Shown here: one piece after another, positions 44,258-55,845 of the stretch | How the letters are laid out: every line of letters begins with the position of its first letter | Position numbering within the stretch: the first letter of the stretch is position 1 | NCBI GenBank assembly: GCA_963921825.1 | Contig: OY997589.1 | Coordinates: forward strand, 14,901,735-14,965,734 | Source of the DNA: Erodium maritimum | Taxonomy: Eukaryota; Streptophyta; Magnoliopsida; Geraniales; Geraniaceae | DNA length: 64,000 bases | Direction: 5' to 3' | Translations under genes and position numbers: made by a program | The notes under the pieces: generated by a model | The model's database searches: none | What the model was told of the DNA's origin: nothing | What the model saw: only the letters and a program-made list of their open reading frames with translations

Positions 44258-47065
44258 ACAGGTCTGGACCAAGCCAGGCCCGCAGGCCCAGCCCAGCCCA
44301 GCTGAGGCCCAATCTGGTCAGGGATGGGTATATAACCCATCCTTACACTCTAAAACCCTAATCTAACCCACACTCAGCCGCCCTCTCCTCTCTCTCTCTC
44401 TACCCGATCTCACCTCTCTCTCTCTTCGTCTTCCTCGCCGGACCGGCACCGGCCGCCATCGCTCCGGCCTCTCCTCCGTCCGACCACGTCCCGGCCGAAC
44501 CCCGACCTTCCACCTCCGTCTCCGACCAGCTCCGGCCTCTCCTCCGTCCGACCTTCCATCTCCGTCCGACCACGTCCCGGCCGAACCCCGACCTTCCACC
44601 TCCGTCTCCGACCAGCTCCGGCCTCTCCTCCGTCCGACCTTCCATCTCCGTCTCCGGCCACGTCCCTGCCGAACTCCGACCTCCTTCTCCTCCGTCCCGA
44701 CGCCGTCACCAGCTCCGGCCACCGGTCTCATCCCAAGCTCCGACCACCGCCGCCTCCGATCTCCCCGTCCCGAGCCGTTCGGACCCGAGCTCCCGCCGTT
44801 GCCGGCGAGCTCGTCAGATCCGGAACGGGACGAGCCGTCCGGACCCGCGCCGACGCCGCCGTGCACCGCCGACCACCGCCGTCCACCGCCGCCACCGTTT
44901 CCTCACGGTTAGTTCTCGGCCCGTGGAAGCTCGTCCGACCGGCGCCGGTGGTCGGCCGGACCAAGCAGAACCGTTCTTCTCCTTCGCTTTCCCTTTTCTC
45001 GAGTTCGTTCAAATCTGGTCGGGATGGAACGGAGCTCCCGAAATGGAAGGGAACGGAATAGAAAAACGTAGATCTGGTTGTTTAACGGATTGTTGTAACC
45101 GTGTAAATCTGATTTTGTAAAGATCGACAAAATATAAATTATCGATATAATTATTCTTATGTTTTGAATAGATTTAAGTACGATCGGGTTGGACTCAAAC
45201 GGTTTGTAAAACGAAATCAGTGTTGGTTTAAAGATCAAATCCGTACCGTTGAGACGTAATTTAATTATCGATAAAACTATATCGGCTTAAGTTTAACGGG
45301 TTTTAAAACGAAAGTCGTTTATTAAAGTTAGACTCGAGTTAAGTCAAATCAAAAAGGGGGGGGGAACGAAATCAAATCGACTTTATAAGGGTTCTGGACC
45401 AAAATATCGAGTTTGGAAACGAACGGAAGGAAACCGTTTTGTTTTAAAATCAAAGACGGAATTAACTAAAGCAAGGGAGTCCAAAGACGGTTTTAAGTTA
45501 AAAAGGGGTTTAAACTGGGTTTGGACCAAACCTGGGTTCGGTGCGCGGGTGCTCGAACCCGATCCGTCGTAACCCGACTTTTATCCCGCTCGAGTGTAAA
45601 CGACAACTGTCAAGTTTAAAATGGACAAATCGTAGCCGTTAACTGAACGACGGAACCGTTCTTATTTTGGGCTTTGAGTTATTTATTTTCGACCGGTTCG
45701 TACTAGTTTAAAGTGAATTAAATCTGTGTTCTTTTAGATCGTGCTGCGGACCGAGGCAAAGGGAGGCTCGGCGAGTGACTGCGTTTCATCTCGGGTTTAG
45801 TGGAGCGCTTCTGGAGTTGTTTTCGAGGTAGGGAAAAGTAGCCGGATCTCGGCCCTGACTAGGGAAAGTTAACTGTAGAATTGCATGTGGCACCGGGGTG
45901 TCGTGGGTGTTTAGGTTGTCGAATATTAGAAACGCATGATACGGGAATGTAACGAATACTGGAAATGCATGTGACACCTAGTAGTGTCGTAGGAGCAGAA
46001 AACTTAGCGTTAACTGTGTTACTGGAGGCATATGACCATGCCCGGAGGTTGTTGTGCGTAAATTGTTGATTGAGTTTGGGTGGCCATGAGAGCCCGTGTT
46101 GTCGTTTCGGTGTTTTGGGTGGCCGTGAGTGCCCGTGGGGTTGTGAACCCGTACTTTATCGTCGGCGTCTTGGGTGGCCATGAGGGCCCGTAGGGTTGTT
46201 GAACCTGTGTTTGGGTGTCGGTGTTTTGTTGGCCTTGAGCGCCTGTGTAGTTGTCACCGGTGTCGTTACTGTCTGTTTGAATTTGTTTGTGATTGTGATT
46301 GGTTACTTGATACTGGTGGAGGTTGTGTGGTGTAGCTAGCCTCCCGACTGGGATCGGGAGAAGCGGAGGGGTTGTGGGCTAGCTCCCCGACTGGGATCGG
46401 GGGAAGGACGCGCGGGTGTGGCTAACCACCCGACTGGGATCGGGTGAAGCGGAGAGGTTGTGGGTTAGCCTCCCGACTGGGATCGGGAGAAGTTGCGCGA
46501 CAGGTCGACCGCCTGACCACGTCTATGATCGGTAAAGGGCGAGAGACAGAGATTGGTTACTGAGCAGCCGGTTTGCGATCCTTTGTGATCTTGTTTGGTA
46601 TTGTGTGGTCAGTCGTGTCTTGGAGGAGGTCGTCGATCGTAGTGTGGGGTCTACATAACGTATCCGAGTGTTGAGTCAGTTGAGGAAAAGACTGGTCTTG
46701 TGCGTGTCTTTGAGTCGTTGTTAGTGTCATCGGCTTTGTCTACTAATTATGCCGTAGTCAGTATGTTATCTGTGGTGGTGAGCGAACGCTCACCCCTAGC
46801 TGCTTTTCCTACAGGTACCGTTCGTAGTCTGGACTAGGTGAGCTTCTGAAGCTTGAAGAGCTTGAAGCGGGTTGCTGGGTGTTTGAGTCTAGAGACGTGT
46901 ATCTCGTTTTGCCCAAGTGTGGGACTTTTACTTTGAGGTGTAAATATTATTCTTTTGTGGAACTAAACTGACTTTTTAGGTGATTTATCGAAAACAGGTT
47001 TCAGTCTTGTAACTTTTTAAACGTTCGCGTCCCTAGTTTCGGTTCGCTGAAATTGGGGCGTGACA
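44134..47065 (+). repeat. 5' LTR of the Tekay element
   Basis: 2932 bp. It contains a 48-base A run (44209-44256) just upstream of a TATATAA box (44329-44335), a CT-rich leader (44385-44760) and a hairpin array (46341-46489). The minus-strand open frames in its GC-rich leader recur unchanged in the 3' LTR and look like by-products of composition. Confidence 0.95.
46341..46489 (+). repeat. Four-copy hairpin array in the LTR
   Basis: Four repeats spaced about 40-45 bp apart each contain CCCGACTGGGATCGGG, a stem (CCCGA/TCGGG) around a CTGGGA loop. The flanking pair changes in step: CTCCCGA/TCGGGAG (46341 and 46470), CCCCGA/TCGGGG (about 46385) and CACCCGA/TCGGGTG (46427). The same array sits at 54779-54927 in the 3' LTR. 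Confidence 0.85.
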
Positions 47066-47068
47066 ACT

Positions 47069-47080
47069 TGGTATCAGAGC
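47069..47080 (+). other. Primer binding site (tRNA-Met type)
   Basis: TGGTATCAGAGC, three bases after the 5' LTR, is the usual complement of the plant initiator tRNA-Met 3' end used by many LTR elements. Confidence 0.85.
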
Positions 47081-47683
47081 GCGAGGTTTCACACCTCGGA
47101 CTACACGTCAATTAGGTGGGAGAGTCGAGTCGGTAGAGTCCCGTCCTGCGTTGGGTACGCAAGTCGGAACTCGGGTGTAGACCCGTTAGGATTTGAGTCC
47201 TGTTTTGTTTTGTGCTTGTGCGGTACGGGGCTACTGGCACAATGTTTGTGTGTTGCTACGTGAAACGTTTTTAAACTGTCGCGACTCGACTCAGGAGCGC
47301 TCCTGTGGTCGAGCGTGACGGTGTTGGTATCAAGTGGCCACAACGTAGTTCGGGGACGCCTGGACGGGGTTGTAACCACCTGATGCCAAGACATGGGGAT
47401 TTTTTTAATGAAGCGGAAAAGGGTTTAAGGTTGTTGGCCCTTTTGGCATGCCTTGAACTTGATTGGCCCTGTGGGCGTATGTTTGATTTTGGTTGGCCCG
47501 GGGGGCAAGGTTCGACTCTGGTTGGTTTGTCGTCGCTTGTGTGGTATATGTCGGTGTGGTCTCGTATACTAATGCTATATATAAGGTGTGTTTAGCTTGA
47601 GCGGTGTGGCGCTTTAGTGACATACGCGATAGAGTAAACTTAGACCGTGTGAGCGTTGGCGTTTTTTAACTTGTCGCCTTTAT

Positions 47684-50600
47684 TTGAGTTCGCAAACTGA
47701 ACGTTTGCGTGTATCCGTGCAGAGGATACTGTTCATGGCTCGCGGAAGGCGCGGACGAGCGTCAGGAACGCAGGGTCAGGCACCCACGCGAGGCCGGCGG
47801 GGGCGGTCAGCAGGGGCACCAGGGAGGGTGCCAGTCGTCGAGCCCGCCGACTACGCGGAGGCACAGGGCACTCCCGTCGGAGGAGACGGGAGAAGTGATG
47901 CGGGGCCGTCTGCAGGTACCCCCAGTGTTCCGCCAGTCGCGGACCCTCCAGTGATGACTGCCCTGGATGAGCTTACCAGGACCGTTCAGAGTTTGGTGGC
48001 GGTCATCGCCAGCCGAGAGTCGGCTTCGCCAGCACCAGAGGCAGCCGCAGTTCCGATGAGGGCCGCTCAGACAGAGGATCTTACCTCCCGAGCGCTACTC
48101 GATTTCCTGAAGCTCGGGATACCTGTTTTTGTCGGGGAGCCAAATCCCGACCTAGCCGAGCGATGGATAGAGCAGGTCACACGAGACCTGGACACTTTGG
48201 GTGTCGAGGATGGCCGTCGGAGAGTGTCCTTCGCGGCCCATCAGCTGAGAGACAGCGCCTACCACTGGTGGGGGCGGGTGAAGGACACAGTCGGATACGA
48301 CTACAGCGTATTCCAGGAGGTATTCATGGCACAGTACTTTCCCGAGTCGGCTCGGCTGGAGCGACATCGGCAGTTCTTATACCTGGAGCAGGGAGAGATG
48401 ACAGTGGCACAGTACGAGGCCAGGTTCACAGCCTTGGCCAGATTCGCGCCTGAGATGGTGTCTAGCGAGACGAACCGTTGCCTACGGTTCCAGGACGGAC
48501 TGAGGCTGGGCATCCGGAACCAGATTCTCGCCTTGAGGATACGGAAGTATACCGATCTAGTGGACACCGCGGCTACAGTGGAGCAGGGCATCCGGGATGC
48601 AGCCAGGGGCCGTGAGGTCCGACCTCGGCCGATCAGTTGGACCGGACCGTCAGACTCACGAGACTCGCGGAAGCAAAGGACCGCGGGATCCTTCCGACCA
48701 CCGCCTCATCAGAGTGGATCGAGACAGCGGGGTTCAGTGGCAGCAGTTGGGCCAGTCGCACCAGAGAGGGCGCCGGCGTGCTTTACTTGCGGGCAGCAAG
48801 GCCACTTCCGTCGCGAGTGCCCGATGGAAGGAGTACCTGCGGCGCGGCCAGCGACTAGCCGGACCAGCCAGGGCACGGAGTCGAGAGCCAACGAGATCAG
48901 CTGTTTTCGATGCGGCCAGGTTGGGCACACCATTGCATGGTGCCGTGAGCTGTCGAGGGCAACATCAGCGCAGCGACCGCAGCAGTCGCGGACCGTACAG
49001 TCGCCCAGGGGACGTCCTCGTCAGGGTCAGCAGTCCAGACCGTCACAGCCTTCTCCGAGCGCACCGGTTCCGAGACAGCAGCAGAGTCACGGGCATTCAG
49101 CGGCCAGCGCGCCGGGTCAAAGGCAACAGGCCTCGCAGGGGAGAGTCTATGCAGTCACCGACTCCAGAGCCCCAGGACCTAACACGTACCGCGAGACCAT
49201 CCAGGGTACGTGTTTATTGTATCACTTATGGGCTTTATTCTTGTTTGATACCGGGGCGTCACACTCTTTTATTTCGTCGGGTTGTGCCGAGAGGTTGGGG
49301 TTGAGCTTAGAGCCGTTGAGCCCACCTCTATGTCTGGACACCCCAGTTGGGGGTGGTGCATCGTTGACTAGAGTATGTCGTGCCTGCGAGATTAGAGTCG
49401 CAGACTGTCCTTGCCCTGGGGATCTTCTCGTGTTGGGGATGACTACCTTTGATGTGATTTTGGGTATGGATTGGCTGTCGAGGTACCGAGCCAACATCGA
49501 TTGCTATAGACGACGAGTGACAGTGACAGTGGGCGGTACGAAGGTGACGTGCGTGCTGGGAAGTAAGAGTGGGGTCCTCCTGTCGGCGTTGTCCGCAGAG
49601 GAGGAAGTACCGGCTGTGCAGAGCCGAGAGTTACCGAGAGTGGTATGCGAGTTCCCCGAGGTCTTCCCTGAGGAGTTGAGCGGGCTGCCACCGATTCGTG
49701 AGGTGGAGTTCGGGATTGACCTAGTGCCGGGAACGGCGGCGATATCGATGGCGCCTTACAGGTTTGCACCGGCCGAGTTGACTGAGCTGAAGCGTCAGCT
49801 GGGGGAGCTTCAGCAGAAGGGGTTTATCCGTCCGAGTACATCGCCGTGGGGAGCACCAGCACTCTTCGTGAAGAAGAAGAGTGGAGAGCTACGGATGTGT
49901 ATAGATTACCGGAAGCTAAACCGGGTTACGGTGAAGAACCGGTACCCGATGCCGAGGATCGACGACTTGTTCGACCAGTTGAGAGGGGCGACTCACTTCT
50001 CGAAGATCGATCTGCGATCCGGTTATTATCAGTTGCGAGTCCGTGAGGGAGACGTCGCAAAGACTGCATTCCGGACACGCTATGGGCACTACGAGTTCCT
50101 AGTGATGCCATTCGGACTGACGAACGCGCCAGCAGCGTTCATGGACCTGATGAACAGCATCTTCCGGCCGTACCTAGATCAGTTTGTGGTGGTATTTGTG
50201 GACGACATCCTGATATATTCGCAGAACGAGGCAGCGCATAAGGCCCATCTGAGGGCTGTTCTAACACTGCTACGCAAGCATCAGCTATATGCCAACCGGA
50301 AGAAGTGCGAGTTCTGGCTCTCTGAGGTGAGGTTCCTCGGCCACATTGTATCCCGTGACGGTATCCTGGTCGATCCGTCGAAGGTCGACGCGGTCTCGAA
50401 GTGGGCACGGCCCACGAGTGTTTTCGAGATCCGCAGCTTTCTGGGATTGGCAGGCTACTATAGGCGATTTGTCCAAGATTTTGCACGACTAGCCGCACCG
50501 ATGACTCTGTTGACGCGCAAGGGTGTCGGGTTCGTGTGGACAGACGACTGTGAGCGTGCGTTCGCGGAGCTGAAGACTCGGCTGACTACAGCTCCAGTGT

Positions 50601-52549
50601 TAGTGGTGCCCGAGCGAGGAATTGGTTATGATGTTTACTGCGATGCGTCCGGAGAGGGACTGGGCTGCGTGCTGATGCAGTCGGGCAGAGTTGTGGCTTA
50701 TGGCTCCAGACAGTTGAAGTTACACGAGCGCAACTATCCTACCCACGACTTGGAGCTAGCAGCAGTCGTGTTTGCACTGAAGAGCTGGCGATATTATCTG
50801 TACGGCGAGGGGTTTCAGGTGTTCTCGGATCACAAGAGCCTCAAGTACATATTTTCCCAGCGAGACCTGAACATGCGTCAGCGACGGTGGATGGAACTAC
50901 TTGAGGAGTACGACTTCGAGCTACACTACCACCCAGGCAAGGCGAACGTTGTCGCCGACGCCTTGAGTAGGAAGTCGGCTCCGAGCCTCGCCAGCATATC
51001 TGTCCGAGAGTGGGGCATGATGGGGGAGCTGAGCACATTCGGGCTTGAGCTAGAGGAGGTTACTGGCGGTGTTGCCATGTGCTCACTAGTGGCTCAGCCC
51101 TCACTGCTTGCCCAAGTGCTGGAGGCGCAGACGGAGGACGTCGAAGCATCAGAGATACGAGAGAGAGTCGTCAGGGGTGACGAGGTGGTGGGCTGGCAGG
51201 ACAGCACTGATTGGGGACTACGATACCGCGGGGGGCTATTCGTACCGGTTAACTGTAGAGACGCCGTGTTACGAGAGGCACACCATTCGCGTCTCACAGT
51301 GCATCCGGGGGGCACCAAGATGTACCGTGACCTCAGACGGCACTACTGGTGGCGCGGTATGAGGAGAGCAGTCGCAGAGTTTGTGTCAAGGTGCCTTGTC
51401 TGTCAGCAGGTGAAGGCCGAGCATCAGCGTCCAGCGGGATTGTTACAGCCACTACCGATTGCTCAGTGGAAGTGGGAACACATTACGATGGACTTCGTGT
51501 GTGGACTACCGAGATCACCCAAGGGAAACGACGCCGTGTGGGTGGTAGTCGACCGGTTGACTAAGTCGGCCCACTTCCTGGCTATGAGGATGACCGACCC
51601 AGTGGACAAGTTGAGCAGTTTGTACGTTCAGGAGATAGTGCGTCTCCACGGGGTCCCGGTGTCGATGGTGTCTGACAGGGATCCCCGCTTCACGTCCAGG
51701 TTTTGGCCGAGTTTGCAGAAGGCATTGGGGACCGAGGTGCTACTCAGTACAGCGCATCATCCTCAGACAGACGGTCAGTCGGAGCGTACCATTCAGATCT
51801 TAGAGGACATGCTGCGAGCATGTGTATTGGATTTCAGGGGATCTTGGGAGACCCACCTGCCGTTGGCCGAGTTCGCCTACAACAACAGCTTTCAAGCCAG
51901 TATCGGGATGGCACCTTTCGAAGCGTTGTATGGGAGGCCGTGTCGGTCACCAGTATGCTGGGCAGAGGTGGGGGACAAGAGTCTGCTGGGGCCAGATCTT
52001 GTCAGAGAGACGACGGAGAAAGTCGCACTGATTCGCGATCGGCTGAGGACAGCGCAGAGCCGACAGAAGAGTTATGCCGACAGGCGACGTCGACCCCTTG
52101 AGTTTGCAGTCGGGGATCACGTGTTCCTGAAGGTGAGCCCGAGAAAAGGGCTGGTGCGGTTCAGGCGCAGCGGGGGCAAGTTGGCTCCGAGGTACATTGG
52201 CCCGTTCCAGATTTTGGGCAGAGTGGGAACAGTGGCATATCGTCTGGCGTTGCCACCGCAACTTGGGAGAGTCCATGACGTCTTCCACGTGTCTCAGTTG
52301 CGGCAGTACAATGCAGACCCCTCCCACGTCATCGAGTGGACAGATGTCGTGGTGGCTGATGATGTCTCCTATGAGGAGCAGCCGGTTCGGATTATGGACA
52401 CGCGGGAGCAGATTCTGCGGGGAGGCAAGATTATCTACTTGGTACGAGTGCAGTGGAAGCACCACGGGGCTGAGTCGACTTGGGAGCGCGAGGACGAGGT
52501 TCGCGCGAAGTATCCCGCCTTGTTCGTTTCCCGAGGTACGCTGTTTTAA
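47684..52549 (+). CDS. Tekay gag-pol polyprotein with chromodomain
   Basis: A single 1621-codon frame; the native start may be the later ATG at 47735 ([10 protein letters not shown]). Parts in order: gag (about 48100-48600) with two CCHC knuckles (about 48780-48950), aspartic protease (about 49240-49500), reverse transcriptase (about 49740-50230), RNase H (about 50630-50980), integrase (about 51280-52000) and a chromodomain near the C-terminus (about 52390-52530), the hallmark of chromoviruses. No envelope-like gene is present. The frame looks whole. Confidence 0.95.
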   Translation: MSSQTERLRVSVQRILFMARGRRGRASGTQGQAPTRGRRGRSAGAPGRVPVVEPADYAEAQGTPVGGDGRSDAGPSAGTPSVPPVADPPVMTALDELTRTVQSLVAVIASRESASPAPEAAAVPMRAAQTEDLTSRALLDFLKLGIPVFVGEPNPDLAERWIEQVTRDLDTLGVEDGRRRVSFAAHQLRDSAYHWWGRVKDTVGYDYSVFQEVFMAQYFPESARLERHRQFLYLEQGEMTVAQYEARFTALARFAPEMVSSETNRCLRFQDGLRLGIRNQILALRIRKYTDLVDTAATVEQGIRDAARGREVRPRPISWTGPSDSRDSRKQRTAGSFRPPPHQSGSRQRGSVAAVGPVAPERAPACFTCGQQGHFRRECPMEGVPAARPATSRTSQGTESRANEISCFRCGQVGHTIAWCRELSRATSAQRPQQSRTVQSPRGRPRQGQQSRPSQPSPSAPVPRQQQSHGHSAASAPGQRQQASQGRVYAVTDSRAPGPNTYRETIQGTCLLYHLWALFLFDTGASHSFISSGCAERLGLSLEPLSPPLCLDTPVGGGASLTRVCRACEIRVADCPCPGDLLVLGMTTFDVILGMDWLSRYRANIDCYRRRVTVTVGGTKVTCVLGSKSGVLLSALSAEEEVPAVQSRELPRVVCEFPEVFPEELSGLPPIREVEFGIDLVPGTAAISMAPYRFAPAELTELKRQLGELQQKGFIRPSTSPWGAPALFVKKKSGELRMCIDYRKLNRVTVKNRYPMPRIDDLFDQLRGATHFSKIDLRSGYYQLRVREGDVAKTAFRTRYGHYEFLVMPFGLTNAPAAFMDLMNSIFRPYLDQFVVVFVDDILIYSQNEAAHKAHLRAVLTLLRKHQLYANRKKCEFWLSEVRFLGHIVSRDGILVDPSKVDAVSKWARPTSVFEIRSFLGLAGYYRRFVQDFARLAAPMTLLTRKGVGFVWTDDCERAFAELKTRLTTAPVLVVPERGIGYDVYCDASGEGLGCVLMQSGRVVAYGSRQLKLHERNYPTHDLELAAVVFALKSWRYYLYGEGFQVFSDHKSLKYIFSQRDLNMRQRRWMELLEEYDFELHYHPGKANVVADALSRKSAPSLASISVREWGMMGELSTFGLELEEVTGGVAMCSLVAQPSLLAQVLEAQTEDVEASEIRERVVRGDEVVGWQDSTDWGLRYRGGLFVPVNCRDAVLREAHHSRLTVHPGGTKMYRDLRRHYWWRGMRRAVAEFVSRCLVCQQVKAEHQRPAGLLQPLPIAQWKWEHITMDFVCGLPRSPKGNDAVWVVVDRLTKSAHFLAMRMTDPVDKLSSLYVQEIVRLHGVPVSMVSDRDPRFTSRFWPSLQKALGTEVLLSTAHHPQTDGQSERTIQILEDMLRACVLDFRGSWETHLPLAEFAYNNSFQASIGMAPFEALYGRPCRSPVCWAEVGDKSLLGPDLVRETTEKVALIRDRLRTAQSRQKSYADRRRRPLEFAVGDHVFLKVSPRKGLVRFRRSGGKLAPRYIGPFQILGRVGTVAYRLALPPQLGRVHDVFHVSQLRQYNADPSHVIEWTDVVVADDVSYEEQPVRIMDTREQILRGGKIIYLVRVQWKHHGAESTWEREDEVRAKYPALFVSRGTLF

Positions 52550-52570
52550 ATTTCGTGGGCGAAATTCCTT

Positions 52571-52584
52571 TAAGGGGGGTAGAT
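52571..52584 (+). other. Polypurine tract
   Basis: TAAGGGGGGTAGAT directly precedes the 3' LTR, the expected place for second-strand priming. Confidence 0.8.
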
Positions 52585-52655
52585 TGTAAAACCCGCTCCG
52601 TTTCCTTAAGGTATTATTTTGCAAACGAAAACCTTAGGGTAAGTTTTTGAAACGA

Positions 52656-52695
<40 letters not shown>

Positions 52696-55503
52696 ACAGG
52701 TCTGGACCAGGCCAGGCCCGCAGGCCCAGCCCAGCCCAGCTGAGGCCCAATCTGGTCAGGGATGGGTATATAACCCATCCTTACACTCTAAAACCCTAAT
52801 CTAACCCACACTCAGCCGCCCTCTCCTCTCTCTCTCTCTACCCGATCTCACCTCTCTCTCTCTTCGTCTTCCTCGCCGGACCGGCACCGGCCGCCATCGC
52901 TCCGGCCTCTCCTCCGTCCGACCACGTCCCGGCCGAACCCCGACCTTCCACCTCCGTCTCCGACCAGCTCCGGCCTCTCCTCCGTCCGACCTTCCATCTC
53001 CGTCCGACCACGTCCCGGCCGAACCCCGACCTTCCACCTCCGTCTCCGACCAGCTCCGGCCTCTCCTCCGTCCGACCTTCCATCTCCGTCTCCGGCCACG
53101 TCCCTGCCGAACTCCGACCTCCTTCTCCTCCGTCCCGACGCCGTCACCAGCTCCGGCCACCGGTCTCATCCCAAGCTCCGACCACCGCCGCCTCCGATCT
53201 CCCCGTCCCGAGCCGTTCGGACCCGAGCTCCCGCCGTTGCCGGCGAGCTCGTCAGATCCGGAACGGGACGAGCCGTCCGGACCCGCGCCGACGCCGCCGT
53301 GCACCGCCGACCACCGCCGTCCACCGCCGCCACCGTTTCCTCACGGTTAGTTCTCGGCCCGTGGAAGCTCGTCCGACCGGCGCCGGTGGTCGGCCGGACC
53401 AAGCAGAACCGTTCTTCTCCTTCGCTTTCCCTTTTCTCGAGTTCGTTCAAATCTGGTCGGGATGGAACGGAGCTCCCGAAATGGAAGGGAACGGAATAGA
53501 AAAACGTAGATCTGGTTGTTTAACGGATTGTTGTAACCGTGTAAATCTGATTTTGTAAAGATCGACAAAATATAAATTATCGATATAATTATTCTTATGT
53601 TTTGAATAGATTTAAGTACGATCGGGTTGGACTCAAACGGTTTGTAAAACGAAATCAGTGTTGGTTTAAAGATCAAATCCGTACCGTTGAGACGTAATTT
53701 AATTATCGATAAAACTATATCGGCTTAAGTTTAACGGGTTTTAAAACGAAAGTCGTTTATTAAAGTTAGACTCGAGTTAAGTCAAATCAAAAAGGGGGGG
53801 GGAACGAAATCAAATCGACTTTATAAGGGTTCTGGACCAAAATATCGAGTTTGGAAACGAACGGAAGGAAACCGTTTTGTTTTAAAATCAAAGACGGAAT
53901 TAACTAAAGCAAGGGAGTCCAAAGACGGTTTTAAGTTAAAAAGGGGTTTAAACTGGGTTTGGACCAAACCTGGGTTCGGTGCGCGGGTGCTCGAACCCGA
54001 TCCGTCGTAACCCGACTTTTATCCCGCTCGAGTGTAAACGACAACTGTCAAGTTTAAAATGGACAAATCGTAGCCGTTAACTGAACGACGGAACCGTTCT
54101 TATTTTGGGCTTTGAGTTATTTATTTTCGACCGGTTCGTACTAGTTTAAAGTGAATTAAATCTGTGTTCTTTTAGATCGTGCTGCGGACCGAGGCAAAGG
54201 GAGGCTCGGCGAGTGACTGCGTTTCATCTCGGGTTTAGTGGAGCGCTTCTGGAGTTGTTTTCGAGGTAGGGAAAAGTAGCCGGATCTCGGCCCTGACTAG
54301 GGAAAGTTAACTGTAGAATTGCATGTGGCACCGGGGTGTCGTGGGTGTTTAGGTTGTCGAATATTAGAAACGCATGATACGGGAATGTAACGAATACTGG
54401 AAATGCATGTGACACCTAGTAGTGTCGTAGGAGCAGAAAACTTAGCGTTAACTGTGTTACTGGAGGCATATGACCATGCCCGGAGGTTGTTGTGCGTAAA
54501 TTGTTGATTGAGTTTGGGTGGCCATGAGAGCCCGTGTTGTCGTTTCGGTGTTTTGGGTGGCCGTGAGTGCCCGTGGGGTTGTGAACCCGTACTTTATCGT
54601 CGGCGTCTTGGGTGGCCATGAGGGCCCGTAGGGTTGTTGAACCTGTGTTTGGGTGTCGGTGTTTTGTTGGCCTTGAGCGCCTGTGTAGTTGTCACCGGTG
54701 TCGTTACTGTCTGTTTGAATTTGTTTGTGATTGTGATTGGTTACTTGATACTGGTGGAGGTTGTGTGGTGTAGCTAGCCTCCCGACTGGGATCGGGAGAA
54801 GCGGAGGGGTTGTGGGCTAGCTCCCCGACTGGGATCGGGGGAAGGACGCGCGGGTGTGGCTAACCACCCGACTGGGATCGGGTGAAGCGGAGAGGTTGTG
54901 GGTTAGCCTCCCGACTGGGATCGGGAGAAGTTGCGCGACAGGTCGACCGCCTGACCACGTCTATGATCGGTAAAGGGCGAGAGACAGAGATTGGTTACTG
55001 AGCAGCCGGTTTGCGATCCTTTGTGATCTTGTTTGGTATTGTGTGGTCAGTCGTGTCTTGGAGGAGGTCGTCGATCGTAGTGTGGGGTCTACATAACGTA
55101 TCCGAGTGTTGAGTCAGTTGAGGAAAAGACTGGTCTTGTGCGTGTCTTTGAGTCGTTGTTAGTGTCATCGGCTTTGTCTACTAATTATGCCGTAGTCAGT
55201 ATGTTATCTGTGGTGGTGAGCGAACGCTCACCCCTAGCTGCTTTTCCTACAGGTACCGTTCGTAGTCTGGACTAGGTGAGCTTCTGAAGCTTGAAGAGCT
55301 TGAAGCGGGTTGCTGGGTGTTTGAGTCTAGAGACGTGTATCTCGTTTTGCCCAAGTGTGGGACTTTTACTTTGAGGTGTAAATATTATTCTTTTGTGGAA
55401 CTAAACTGACTTTTTAGGTGATTTATCGAAAACAGGTTTCAGTCTTGTAACTTTTTAAACGTTCGCGTCCCTAGTTTCGGTTCGCTGAAATTGGGGCGTG
55501 ACA
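52585..55503 (+). repeat. 3' LTR of the Tekay element
   Basis: 2919 bp, identical to the 5' LTR by eye apart from a shorter A run (52660-52694) and one substitution near 52709. Confidence 0.95.
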
Positions 55504-55706
55504 TAATGAGTCTTAAAGTACTATTTCTGCATCCCCTGATCAAATACACCCACATTAAAATTACTTGTTAATGGTTGATACACTTGGATAGACTCACCCT
55601 CCAAAACAAGAAATTCAGGTCATGGGGGATAATATCAACCACTTCATGTTCATCTGATGTGTCCGCTATGGTTATTTCGTACCCCCTTGCATTGGTATTT
55701 TCCAAA

Positions 55707-55845
55707 TAAGTTTTTTTTTTGATAAATGATGGTTTTATTCAATAACTTTTGAATAATAATTACAAAGCCGAGGTAAGAACCTCAAATAACCCCCAAAAGA
55801 CAGAAAAACCCACATAGAAGAAACAAAACAAAAAAAAAAGGAGAT
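55707..55845 (-). mobile_element. Short LINE 3'-end fragment at the edge of the Reina fossil
   Basis: On the minus strand it ends AATAAAACCATCATTTATC plus an A run (plus-strand T run about 55709-55720), like other LINE tails here. It abuts the truncated integrase end of the Reina element, and the other side (55504-55706) does not resume that element. No TSD was found. The limits are approximate. Confidence 0.5.

Larger units (their letters stand above)
44134..55503 (+). mobile_element. Ty3/gypsy chromovirus, Tekay (Del) clade; looks whole and very young
   Basis: TSD TAATG (44129-44133 and 55504-55508) bounds 11,370 bp. The LTRs are 2932 bp (44134-47065) and 2919 bp (52585-55503), both TGTAAAACCCG...GGGGCGTGACA. 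The 13-bp length difference is exactly the difference in a poly(A) tract (48 against 35 A). Reading the rest side by side I see one substitution, near 44271/52709. A tRNA-Met-type primer site, one gag-pol frame with a C-terminal chromodomain, and a purine tract are present. With about one change in 2.9 kb the insertion is of the order of ten to thirty thousand years old under usual plant rates. I see no obvious break. Confidence 0.95.

Noticed and set aside
44363-45012. GC-rich minus-strand open frames in the Tekay LTR (and their copies at 52801-53450)
   Set aside because: They are Arg/Gly-rich by-products of a CT-rich LTR leader, lack any domain and appear only as part of the LTR.
47709-52624. 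Many short frames on both strands within the Tekay gag-pol region
   Set aside because: They are overlapping shadows of the single long polyprotein frame.
55504-55706. Search for a Reina LTR or chromodomain end right of the Tekay element
   Set aside because: Neither strand shows LTR termini or continuation of the polyprotein here.
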